From NCBI RefSeq assembly GCF_001426375.1, contig NZ_LMEO01000050.1, positions 608,844 to 672,843 of the forward strand: a DNA stretch of 64,000 bases. The letters run 5' to 3'. The notes under the pieces are model-generated. The model saw only the letters and a program-made list of their open reading frames with translations, did not search any database and had not been told where the DNA came from. Positions 33,504 to 41,882 of this stretch are shown here, one piece after another. Position 1 is the stretch's first letter; each line of letters begins with the position of its first letter. The position numbers and the translations under genes were made by a program. This DNA comes from Paenibacillus sp. Root444D2. Its GTDB lineage: Bacteria; Bacillota; Bacilli; Paenibacillales; NBRC-103111.

Positions 33504-35126
33504 TTACTTGATACCTCTCTTGGCTACCTCATCGTTAACTTCTTTGATGGCTTCAGGCACACCTTTGGAGTCGTAACTCTTAACAATTTCTTTCCACTGG
33601 GCAATCGGGTCACCTTTGCCCAAAATCACTTTAAAGATGTCATTCAGGATATCTTGGCCCTGAGCCGCAAGCTTATTTTTAGCTGGGGTCGAGATCGCAT
33701 CTAAATCAAAGTTGACTGGGATCAGCGTATTTTCTTGTTTATAGCGATTCCACGTTTCAATTTGCAGCTTCAGCAGTGCGGCTCCTTCAGGATCGGAGCT
33801 TACCACTTTTTTGCCCTTATACAGGAGGGGATCCCATGCGGCAAGAAAAACCAGTTTTGACGTGATCGGGTATTTGTCGGCAAGCGTTTCACCGGCTTTC
33901 AGCAGGGAAACGTATTGTCCATTGTCCACTTTAAAATCGACATTTTCGATTCCATTAATGCCCAGGACTCTATACTCATCAGACATCATGTAATCCAACA
34001 CTTGGAGAGAACGTTTGAATTTATCATCGCTAATGGTACTGGCGAAAAACGTATTGGACCAGAAAGGCGCGCCCGCAGGCGTATAGCGTTTTCCGTCGGC
34101 CGCAGGCCAGATGTTCAAATAACCCATTGCTTTCGAAGGGCTGACGCCAGGATTCGCTTTTTTGAATGCGGATACTTGTTCATCACTCACGCCTTCCATG
34201 CCATAAAGCGCAAAGCTTTGGCCGGACAAAAACTTGTTGGTGCCGTCGGCGTCTTTCTGGATGGCAAAGTCCTTGTCAAGAATACCTTCCGAATAGAGCG
34301 TACGAAGCTGCTTGATACCCGGATAGGCTTTCTCGGACGTGAAAGAGGGAATCCACTTGCCGTTTTCCTGGGTCCAGTTATTCATCATTTCGGGGAAGCT
34401 TCCCAAGAATTGCGTTAACAGATAGCCTTTATTATTAATCGTCAAACCGGTGACACCGGGGTGTTTCTGTATGACTGCTTTGGTCATGGCCAAGAATTCG
34501 TCAAAGCTTGCCGGATCCTTAGTAAATCCGGCTTCCTCCGCCCAATCCTTCCGATAACGGATGGGCCTGGTCAGCCTGGCATCGCCGATATCCTCACCGC
34601 CAAAACGCGGAACCGCATAATATTTCCCATCCACTTTTAACGGCCGCAAGGCCGGTTCCACAGCTGGACTGGAAAAGAGCTTTTTCAAATTCGGATACGG
34701 GCTCAGATCGTCGGGAAGCGGCTTGATGACGCCTTGCTTGGCCCAAGTTTGGTACAACCCCAAATCAACATCGTCGGCGAACATATCGGGAAGCTGCTTG
34801 GATGCGGCCCATACCTTTGCCTTCTCCTGCCAGTCGTTCCAGGTAATCTGAACGGGTTTGATCGTGATGTTGAATTTCTTGGTCAAATCGTTGTAAATTA
34901 TATCATCCTTTGCTTTCGGAGCATCAAAGCCCGTCTGGATGTCCCATACTGCAACACTAAGCTCCAATGGCTTGCTCAATGCTGATTCATCTGACTTCTG
35001 TGACGCCCCCGCCGTTGCGCTCGGGGATGTGTTTGGCTTGTTCTCCGCTTTACCGCAGGCGGACAGCGCCGTCCCTGCGAGCATAAGCAAAGCCGAGCAT
35101 ACCAGTGCTTTTTGTTTGACCTTCAT
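33504..35126 (-). CDS. Sugar ABC transporter substrate-binding lipoprotein
   Basis: The 540-residue protein has a lipoprotein signal ending LSACGK (cysteine at about residue 24), then a Ser/Thr-rich linker and a large two-lobed binding domain (LELSVAVWDIQTGFDAPKAKDDIIYNDLTKKFNITIKPVQITW...). It belongs to the LipO/LplA-type extracellular solute-binding proteins of Paenibacillus that serve LplB/LplC permeases. It catches an oligosaccharide, type unknown. It stands directly after the two permease genes on the same strand. No ATPase gene lies in the operon, as usual for this class, which relies on a shared MsmX-type ATPase. Confidence 0.9.
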   Translation of the reverse strand: MKVKQKALVCSALLMLAGTALSACGKAENKPNTSPSATAGASQKSDESALSKPLELSVAVWDIQTGFDAPKAKDDIIYNDLTKKFNITIKPVQITWNDWQEKAKVWAASKQLPDMFADDVDLGLYQTWAKQGVIKPLPDDLSPYPNLKKLFSSPAVEPALRPLKVDGKYYAVPRFGGEDIGDARLTRPIRYRKDWAEEAGFTKDPASFDEFLAMTKAVIQKHPGVTGLTINNKGYLLTQFLGSFPEMMNNWTQENGKWIPSFTSEKAYPGIKQLRTLYSEGILDKDFAIQKDADGTNKFLSGQSFALYGMEGVSDEQVSAFKKANPGVSPSKAMGYLNIWPAADGKRYTPAGAPFWSNTFFASTISDDKFKRSLQVLDYMMSDEYRVLGINGIENVDFKVDNGQYVSLLKAGETLADKYPITSKLVFLAAWDPLLYKGKKVVSSDPEGAALLKLQIETWNRYKQENTLIPVNFDLDAISTPAKNKLAAQGQDILNDIFKVILGKGDPIAQWKEIVKSYDSKGVPEAIKEVNDEVAKRGIK

Positions 35127-35190
35127 TTCGTAAACCCTCCTTGTTTATTTGAAGCTAGGATATATATAATAACGGCCGAAGCCACTATTA

Positions 35191-36060
35191 TCATTCTTTT
35201 ACGGAACCGAGCGTGATTCCCGCATTGAAGTGTTTCTGCACGAATGGATACATCATCAAGATCGGTATGGCGGATATGATGATCAACGCAGACTTTACCG
35301 AATCCACATAAACGGTTTGAGCTGCTGAGGCATACTGACTGCCCAACCCATTGAGCGACTGACTCAGATCTGTGATCGCGTCTCTTAACACAAGCTGTAG
35401 CGGGTGTAAGTTGATATCGTTGATAAACAAATAGGGAAGCCACCATTCATTCCAACGTTCAACCGCATAAAACAATGACATGGTCGCCATGATCGGCAAC
35501 GAAACAGGTATGACTATGCGAATGAGGATACTCAGATCATTAGCACCGTCGATTTTTGCCGACTCCTCAAGCGCAGGATTGACTTTTCCGAAGAAATTAA
35601 TCATCAGGATTAAGTTGAATGCGTTTACAGCCGCCGGCAATATCATAACAAGAATATTATTCTGCAAGTGAAGATTCTGAATCGTCAAATAAAAAGGAAT
35701 GAGACCGCCTGAAAAAAATAATGTAAAGATGATGCAAGTCATGATCAAGTTTCGCCCCGGCATCGACTTCTTAGATAACGCGTAAGCGCCTGTTGACGTC
35801 ATCACCAGATTTACCAAGGTGCCAAACACAGTCACGAAGACCGATACAAGCAAGCCATCGACTACTTTCCCTTGTGAAAAAATGTATTGATATGAAGAGA
35901 AATCAATGGAACTCGGAAATAACATGACGCGTCCCGCATTCCTGTCTGCTATGGAAGACAAGGACTGAACGAGCGTTTGATAGAATGGGAATACAGCCGC
36001 AATCGCGCACAGCCCCAGGAAGAGCGTGATCAGCGCATTGGAAACCGATAAACGCTTCAT
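35191..36060 (-). CDS. Sugar ABC transporter permease, LplC type
   Basis: The 289-residue protein has six membrane segments and the inner-membrane EAA loop (ESAKIDGANDLSILIRIVIPVSLPIMATMSLF) that binds the ATPase. It ends QKHFNAGITLGSVKE, the C-terminus typical of the LplC/YtcP group. Its start and the stop of the preceding permease share the base at 36060. With 36060-37019 it makes the channel for the binding protein at 33504-35126. Confidence 0.93.
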   Translation of the reverse strand: MKRLSVSNALITLFLGLCAIAAVFPFYQTLVQSLSSIADRNAGRVMLFPSSIDFSSYQYIFSQGKVVDGLLVSVFVTVFGTLVNLVMTSTGAYALSKKSMPGRNLIMTCIIFTLFFSGGLIPFYLTIQNLHLQNNILVMILPAAVNAFNLILMINFFGKVNPALEESAKIDGANDLSILIRIVIPVSLPIMATMSLFYAVERWNEWWLPYLFINDINLHPLQLVLRDAITDLSQSLNGLGSQYASAAQTVYVDSVKSALIIISAIPILMMYPFVQKHFNAGITLGSVKE

Positions 36061-37019
36061 TAGAGACCCTCCTCCTTCAGAACATGCTTCACAAAATAGT
36101 TAGCTCCAAACAGTAGCAAGCAATTGATGACGGATTTCAGCAAACCGACCGTTGTGGAGTAGCCGAACCCCGTTGAGTCTACAAAAGCGCTGCGATACAC
36201 GTAGGTATCGAGAATATCTGCGCGTTCATAAACGGCCGGGTTATACAAATTGAAGATCTGGTCGAACCCGCCATTCATAATACCGCCGACTGCCAGAATA
36301 AGCAGAATAGCTGCCGTGGTACGAATCACCGGCCATGTAATGGCCTTCATTTGCTGATAACGGGTTGCGCCGTCGATGGCCGCCGCCTCATAAAGCTCGG
36401 GATTGATACCCGCGATGGCTGCCAGATAAATAATGGAGGACCAGCCTGCTTCTTTCCATATGTTCGACGTGAACAGCAGCGCCAGAAAACTTCCGTCGTG
36501 GACCAGGATCGTGTTTTTTCCCCATCCGAATAGCTGCAGGATCTGATTCAGCACACCCTGATCGTTCAGGATACTCGTTATGATTCCGCTTAACACGACC
36601 CAGCTGATGAAATGCGGAAACGTAAATACGGTTTGATAGATCCGCTTTAATTTTCTGTGTCGCATTTCATTCAGCAGAATCGCCAGCAAGATCGGAATCG
36701 GAAATTCGATAAGCAAACGCCCGAAGCTAATCAACAAGGTGTTGTTGAACGCATGCAGGAATTTCTGATCGCCCAGCACATCCCGAAAGTTTTGAAAGTT
36801 ATTCCAGGGACTGTTCATGATGCCCAGAGAATAATTGAAGTCCTTAAAAGCCAAGATCACGCCGTACATAGGCACATACGCGAAGATCAGAAAGAACAGC
36901 ACCGTTGGGAATACCATCAAGTAAAAGTACTTATGTCGGACGACTTCCTGCCAGCGGCGACGGATGACTTCCGCCCTTCGGTGCCTTTTGTATTTTGTCT
37001 GCGTTACTGTCTGTTGCAT
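36060..37019 (-). CDS. Sugar ABC transporter permease, LplB type
   Basis: The 319-residue protein has a basic cytoplasmic N-terminus, then YFYLMVFPTVLFFLIFAYVPMYGVILAFKDFN, the LplB/YteP signature, and an EAA loop YEAAAIDGATRYQQMKAITWPVI. It ends with a membrane segment and YFVKHVLKEEGL. First gene of the transporter operon, with a cre-like site 41 bases upstream and a -10-like TACAAT next to it (37054-37059, minus strand). The response regulator gene upstream points the same way, so the sensor pair likely drives it. Confidence 0.93.
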   Translation of the reverse strand: MQQTVTQTKYKRHRRAEVIRRRWQEVVRHKYFYLMVFPTVLFFLIFAYVPMYGVILAFKDFNYSLGIMNSPWNNFQNFRDVLGDQKFLHAFNNTLLISFGRLLIEFPIPILLAILLNEMRHRKLKRIYQTVFTFPHFISWVVLSGIITSILNDQGVLNQILQLFGWGKNTILVHDGSFLALLFTSNIWKEAGWSSIIYLAAIAGINPELYEAAAIDGATRYQQMKAITWPVIRTTAAILLILAVGGIMNGGFDQIFNLYNPAVYERADILDTYVYRSAFVDSTGFGYSTTVGLLKSVINCLLLFGANYFVKHVLKEEGL

Positions 37020-37059
37020 ACCCCTCTTGCCTCCTATCTCGTCTATAAATCTATTGTAA

Positions 37060-37073
37060 AGGAAACGCTTCCA
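37060..37073 (-). promoter_or_regulatory. CcpA (cre) site upstream of the transporter operon
   Basis: On the minus strand TGGAAGCGTTTCCT matches the cre consensus TGNAANCGNWNNCW at every position. It lies just before a TACAAT -10-like box, where CcpA would repress when glucose is present. Confidence 0.7.
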
Positions 37074-37188
37074 TAGGGGTATGTCGTTAAATTAGTGTTA
37101 TTCTTGTATTTTTCATGTAACTTTATGTCGAATTCGAGGAGAAATTGTCTTGCACCTAATTCAAGTACAAGTTATCGATAAGGAATAC

Positions 37189-37235
37189 AAAAAAAAAAAA
37201 AAAAAAAAAAAAACGGCCTCCGTTAATTAGGAGCC
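37189..37235 (-). terminator. Terminator of the sensor/regulator operon with a 25-base A/T run
   Basis: CGGCTCC and GGAGGCCG flank the stop codon of the response regulator. On the minus strand the stem is followed by 25 T in a row (A from 37189 to 37213 on the plus strand). The run is far longer than a terminator needs and may vary in length. Confidence 0.85.
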
Positions 37236-38663
37236 GGAAATATAGCCGTTCTGACTTTGGTCGTAACGATAGCTTCTTGGTGGAATGCCCATCATTTTTT
37301 TGAACATTTTACTGAAATAAAAATAATCTTGGTATCCTACCTGGTCCGCTATATCGTTGATTGGAATGGAGGTAGTTCTGAGCAACTCCGAAGCGCGTTT
37401 CATTCTAAGACCGGTTAAGTGCTCGGTAAAGGTTTTATCCAGTTCTTTTCTGAATAATTGCGAGATATAATTCGAGTTTAAGTTGAATTGTTTACTTAAG
37501 CCCTGTATTGTAATGTCCTCGCCAAAGTGCTCGTTGATGTATTCCAGTATGGCAGAGAATGTATGAATGCGTCCAGACTGCATGGAAACATGCTGTTGAT
37601 CGGTCTGCTCCCCCCGGAACAATCCCTTTAAATAATCGATCATATCCCGGACATCCTCAAACTGATCTGCCAAGTGTTCGAAAGAATAGAGGTATAAATC
37701 GTCCGAATCCATACCTTTTCGACTTAACTGCGTAATGCAATCGTTATACAACAACAGGGCATGCCGGATATTCAGAAGGCCGCTCTGGAACATGGATAAC
37801 AAGGAATCCATATGTGCGTTGAACGTCTGGTTATTTCCGTCTGTCGGCACTGCAAATGCCGACTTCGTGTCATTGGTTTTCCATGATCCTTCCCATGTGA
37901 AGATTTCGGCTAAAGTGAAATATTGATAGGCTTGAAGCTCTGCATCTTGGATTGCCTGTGTAAATCCTTCCGTATCGCCCCCCCGTTTGCTGAACCCGAT
38001 TCCTTTTAAGAAATGACGACTTTCAGAAGCAAATTGGGTCATTAATTGGGTCGCATCACTGTCAGCCATCACGTATATAAACTTGCGATAACCGATACGC
38101 AACGTAATGCAAGGTGTTTTTTCATTGATCGGAAACTTGTCCCTTCTCACTGTAAGCATGATACGCAAATCTTCTTTTCCGGAACTTGTCATGCCGGCCA
38201 AAGCTAACTCACGCTGCAATCTGCTGGTTGCTTCTGGCGTACCGTTCTCGATCAAATCAAGTATTTCGCCTTCAGGCAACAGACGAAGGGTGTCTAATTC
38301 ACGCTTGATCTTTTTAAGATACCCCATGATTTCCATCTCGTCGAAAGGTTTAAGGCAATAACCGGATATGTTATTCTGGATTGCTTTCTGCACAAGAGCA
38401 AATTCCGCCAGTCCGCTCACGATTATAAATTTGGCGGATATACCCGCATCGTCCAATCGTTTTTTCAGTTCCAGCCCGTTCATTCCGGGCATCCGGATAT
38501 CGGAAAAAATCACGTCCGGTTGAATAAGTTTGACAGCTTCCACTGCCTCCTCCCCGCTGAGCGCATATCCGACAACTTCATAGCCGCAGCCCTTCCAATC
38601 CACCGTCGCTATCAAGCTTTCTATAACCAGTTCCTCGTCATCCACAATAAAAACTTTATACAT
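37227..38663 (-). CDS. YesN-type response regulator with AraC DNA-binding domain
   Basis: The 478-residue protein has a receiver domain (residues 1-120: YKVFIVDDEELVIESLI, phosphorylated Asp in VIFSDIRMPGMNG, Lys in GYCLKPFDEME), a long middle part, and a C-terminal AraC domain with HTHs at ITIQGLSKQFNLNSNYISQLFRKEL and IPINDIADQVGYQDYFYFSKMFKKMMGIPPRSYR. It probably switches on the ABC transporter and glycosidase operon. I start it at 38663, where GGGGTGAAGG precedes ATG and the ATGTATAA overlap couples it to the kinase gene. Confidence 0.93.
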   Translation of the reverse strand: MYKVFIVDDEELVIESLIATVDWKGCGYEVVGYALSGEEAVEAVKLIQPDVIFSDIRMPGMNGLELKKRLDDAGISAKFIIVSGLAEFALVQKAIQNNISGYCLKPFDEMEIMGYLKKIKRELDTLRLLPEGEILDLIENGTPEATSRLQRELALAGMTSSGKEDLRIMLTVRRDKFPINEKTPCITLRIGYRKFIYVMADSDATQLMTQFASESRHFLKGIGFSKRGGDTEGFTQAIQDAELQAYQYFTLAEIFTWEGSWKTNDTKSAFAVPTDGNNQTFNAHMDSLLSMFQSGLLNIRHALLLYNDCITQLSRKGMDSDDLYLYSFEHLADQFEDVRDMIDYLKGLFRGEQTDQQHVSMQSGRIHTFSAILEYINEHFGEDITIQGLSKQFNLNSNYISQLFRKELDKTFTEHLTGLRMKRASELLRTTSIPINDIADQVGYQDYFYFSKMFKKMMGIPPRSYRYDQSQNGYISGS

Positions 38664-40425
38664 GACCTTCACCCCTAACCGGAATTGTAAGCGAGACCGT
38701 TGTTCCGCCTTCAAGCTCGCTCGTCATCCTGATGCCGTATGGTTCTCCGAAAATCATGCGGATTCTTTTATGGACATTTGCCAGTCCGATGCCGGATACG
38801 GAATCGCCATCAAGGCCATCTGTTGGCGATAAGCATTCCATTGTATTATTAATTTCCTCTAACTGTTCCAAACCTATTCCTGTACCGTTATCATTAACGG
38901 AGAGATACAGGTTCTCCCCGTCCCTATAGCCTTTTATCACCAACACACCAGTTTGTCTGAGCGGTTCAATGCCATGTTTGATGGCGTTTTCCACGATGGG
39001 CTGCAAGATCATTTTAGGGACAAGACATGCGAGGCATTCCGTAGGAATATCGTATTCCACATGCAAGCGTTCGCCAAATCGGATTTGATGAATGAAGATA
39101 TAGTTTTTTATGATGATCCATTCTCTTTCCAAGGAAATCATATCAGGTCCCTTGATACTGTAACGGAAAAACATAGCTAGCGCCTTAGTCAGTTCAAATA
39201 TTTTCGAAGAACCCTCTCTAGCGGCAAGACCTTTGATCGATTCCAGCGTATTGTATAAAAAATGCGGATTGATTTGGCTTTGCAAAAAGCTGAGTTCCGC
39301 TCTCCGTTTAATCAACTCCGACTCGTAGAGGACACGCTTGCTTTCCAGCAAATGATCCGTCAATTTCTCAATTTCCGCCAACATTTCATTGAAACGTGAA
39401 GCCATAATAATCATTTCCGCATAACCATCTACATCGATTCGTTTGCTGAGATGGTTTTTTTCCCCGAGACTCACTTCTCCCATCAACCTCATAAACTTCT
39501 TCAAAGGCAGCAGAATGTTATTGCTCACGAACAGAAGAGGTATAATCATCAATACGAGTGCAATTGCAACCATGATAAGCTGCTGTTGACGGATCACATT
39601 AAGACCTTGAAGGAGCACACGATTCGGCATGGCAATAACAATTTCACCGTCCATATCCGGAATAGCTTCCCTCTGAATCATGTATTGACTGTTATGATTC
39701 AACAATCTATCTTTTGGAATCGGCTCCCCAAGTTTACTTGAATCATCATTCGTATAGAAGAGCCTTCCGTTACGATCAGCCATGTAGATTAAGGCACCCT
39801 CGGGTAAATTGACCGGGTTGCCGTCGCCAAAGAGCAGTCGATTGTCGATTATCAAAAGCAGAGTTCCAAGTTCACTATTGACGGCCTCAAAATCAGTTGT
39901 TGAATAGATTGGCACTCCCGCAACCAACACCGGCGTTGTAGTATAAGGTAAATCGATCATTTTAAGCCCCAAAAAATAGGACAAGTTATCTCTCGGAATT
40001 TCCCTGGAAATTGCTTCAATTTGAGCCGAATTGGCCAGGAAGTTGAAAACGGCGCCGTTATTTTCAACCAGTGCAATATCCAAAATAGCCTTTTTCATTT
40101 TCCTCATATCTGACAAATAAGCTTTTAACTGGTTGAACATTTCTAACTTTTGGACTGGATTTTTTTCAGACAAAAAATTTTGTACGGTTTGTCCGTTATA
40201 GGCAATCGTTTCCATAATTCTTTTAACATCATTACTATTCGAAGAAATGGACTGGTTCAGTTGCGATATAACACCTTTGATGTAATCGCTGTTATTCTTC
40301 TTTACGACATTGACGGCTTGGTAATAATTCACAGCCATGATCGAAATCATAACCATAACAATTAATAAATCCAGTAAAGATAACTGAACCGTGATGGGAA
40401 GTTTTTTCAAATAGGATCGTTTCAT
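38656..40425 (-). CDS. YesM-type sensor histidine kinase
   Basis: The 589-residue membrane protein has a first membrane segment (about residues 12-32), an extracytoplasmic sensor of about 240 residues, a second segment (LIMVAIALVLMIIPLLFVS), a HAMP linker, and a HisKA_7M-type kinase with the phospho-His in LQSQINPHFLYNTLESIKG. The ATP-binding parts are IVENAIKHGIEP, VNDNGTGIG and GIGLANVHKRI. It presumably senses an extracellular sugar, perhaps through the binding protein. I use the second ATG (40425), which has AAAGGA upstream. It overlaps the response regulator gene by 8 bases. Confidence 0.93.
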   Translation of the reverse strand: MKRSYLKKLPITVQLSLLDLLIVMVMISIMAVNYYQAVNVVKKNNSDYIKGVISQLNQSISSNSNDVKRIMETIAYNGQTVQNFLSEKNPVQKLEMFNQLKAYLSDMRKMKKAILDIALVENNGAVFNFLANSAQIEAISREIPRDNLSYFLGLKMIDLPYTTTPVLVAGVPIYSTTDFEAVNSELGTLLLIIDNRLLFGDGNPVNLPEGALIYMADRNGRLFYTNDDSSKLGEPIPKDRLLNHNSQYMIQREAIPDMDGEIVIAMPNRVLLQGLNVIRQQQLIMVAIALVLMIIPLLFVSNNILLPLKKFMRLMGEVSLGEKNHLSKRIDVDGYAEMIIMASRFNEMLAEIEKLTDHLLESKRVLYESELIKRRAELSFLQSQINPHFLYNTLESIKGLAAREGSSKIFELTKALAMFFRYSIKGPDMISLEREWIIIKNYIFIHQIRFGERLHVEYDIPTECLACLVPKMILQPIVENAIKHGIEPLRQTGVLVIKGYRDGENLYLSVNDNGTGIGLEQLEEINNTMECLSPTDGLDGDSVSGIGLANVHKRIRMIFGEPYGIRMTSELEGGTTVSLTIPVRGEGHV

Positions 40426-40446
40426 GTGATATATCCTTTTTTTCAT

Positions 40447-40621
40447 TCTGTATTTGGAAAAAAATTGAAAAAGTGCGCCAAACCAAGGATAATGGTATCC
40501 GCGAAGAAACCCATAAACCTTGAGAGGAGCACCTATATGTTGAATAGTAAACGATAATAATCCTCAAGTAAATAGATACCAGAATTTTCACCGTAGTGGT
40601 AGTTCGACCCTCTTCCAATAC
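40447..40621. other. Upstream region of the sensor operon
   Basis: This gap has no gene. It holds an A/T-rich stretch and presumably the kinase promoter; I see no clear -35/-10 pair. To the right it runs into the GH31 relic. Confidence 0.4.
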
Positions 40622-40786
40622 CTTTTATGACGGAATGCAGGCACAAGGACAGGACAATATCGTAAACCTGGTTCGCGCTGCGCTTGGGCAGTCAGCCAGC
40701 GATATGGCGCATTAGTGTGGCCGGAAGATATTCATTCTTCATTTGAAGATTTCAGAGAACAAATCGTTGCAGGCCTTTGGCGATGT
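40622..40786 (+). pseudogene. Relic of a GH31 glycosidase gene
   Basis: Reading plus-strand pieces in order gives FYDGMQAQGQDNIVNLVRAA, then after a one-base frameshift WAVSQRYGALVWPEDIHSSF and EDFREQIVAGLW. This matches the GH31 stretch R.AWAGSQRYGALVWSGDI.SSFE..R.Q...GLNMG around the acid-base region of alpha-glucosidases and alpha-xylosidases. It stops where the neighbouring AraC gene begins. A GH31 alpha-xylosidase would fit a xyloglucan-type enzyme set. Confidence 0.7.
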
Positions 40787-40792
40787 CATTCA

Positions 40793-41641
40793 TTATTTAT
40801 AATAAAGTAATCGGTTTACGTAAGCATTCCGGTAATCCGTAGGAGTCAAGCTTGTTATTTTCTTGAATGATTTGGTAAATGAATGACTATCTGGAAAACC
40901 TAGCTGCATAGAAATCTCATTAATCTTTTGATTGGTATCCGTCAGCAGAAATTTAGCCGCCTCCATTTTTTCTTGCATGATGAATTGTTTTAATGAAACA
41001 CCCGCGATAGAAGAAAATATGCTGGAGAGATGTTTGGCGTTATATCCAAAATGTTTAGCAAGTTGTGTAACTCTTATATTCTCTTGCCGGTTCCATTTGA
41101 TGTAGTCCACAATATCATTGTAAAGCTGCTGTTTTAGCAGTTTCTTAGATTGGTTTGGGACCACAAACATCTGGTTGTATATCTCGCACAAAATACTGGT
41201 GGTCAAGTAATTGTTTAAGGTCTGTTCCCTGTAGCTGCGAATGGAATCCTGCAATTGCTTCAGCATCACAATGAGCTTTTCGGGACTGCGCAGCGTACCT
41301 GTTTGGGGAAGGACGATAATTCCCGGTTCGTAGACATGCTCGTGAGCGGCCTCATGGAACGTTTCATGCCCGTATGTTGAAAAATGTAACCAGTAAAAGC
41401 TGCAATCGGACTCTTGGTAGCCATATTGTTGGGTGCGGGGAGGCATGATCAAGAACTCCCCTTCCCTAAGGGCGAAGCGGTCTATGCCGCATGAGATGTA
41501 CATCGTTCCGCGGGTTTGAATGAATAACTCGTAATTCATCAATACTCGGTTCATGTGCTTCCACTCGGGATTCGGCGATACAAATTTTCCTGTCATATCC
41601 ATGACCACCGGTACATCCACACGGAATTGATACAATACCAT
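40793..41641 (-). CDS. AraC-family transcriptional regulator with cupin sensor
   Basis: The protein (282 residues from the chosen start) has an N-terminal AraC-type cupin (LFIQTRGTMYISCGIDRFALREGEFLIMPPRTQQYGYQ, FYWLHFSTYG) and two C-terminal HTHs, IRVTQLAKHFGYNAKHLSSIFSS and QKINEISMQLGFPDSHSFTKSFKKITSLTPTDYR. The cupin probably binds a sugar. It is divergent from the GH127/GH146 gene, with about 240 bases between the chosen starts, so it is the likely local regulator of that gene. I start at 41641, after AGGGATC; an ATG 26 codons upstream has no ribosome site. Confidence 0.88.
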   Translation of the reverse strand: MVLYQFRVDVPVVMDMTGKFVSPNPEWKHMNRVLMNYELFIQTRGTMYISCGIDRFALREGEFLIMPPRTQQYGYQESDCSFYWLHFSTYGHETFHEAAHEHVYEPGIIVLPQTGTLRSPEKLIVMLKQLQDSIRSYREQTLNNYLTTSILCEIYNQMFVVPNQSKKLLKQQLYNDIVDYIKWNRQENIRVTQLAKHFGYNAKHLSSIFSSIAGVSLKQFIMQEKMEAAKFLLTDTNQKINEISMQLGFPDSHSFTKSFKKITSLTPTDYRNAYVNRLLYYK

Positions 41642-41882
41642 ATTACTGATCCCTGCCCTTTCAGACTTTTTCACAATTGGCTTAAGAACAGAGTAGCAGA
41701 AATATAGGGTTATTTCCATGTCCTATGAGGTTTCAGAAATTGATGACAGTAAAGCCGAAGCGATGAAACCCTTCCTTTTTGACACATAATCCAACCTTAT
41801 GTTATTTACCCTATCGGTAGAAGACGCTAAGCTTGATATAGTCTCCATCGGAGAACGTTACTATTTAACGGAGGGATTGGAT

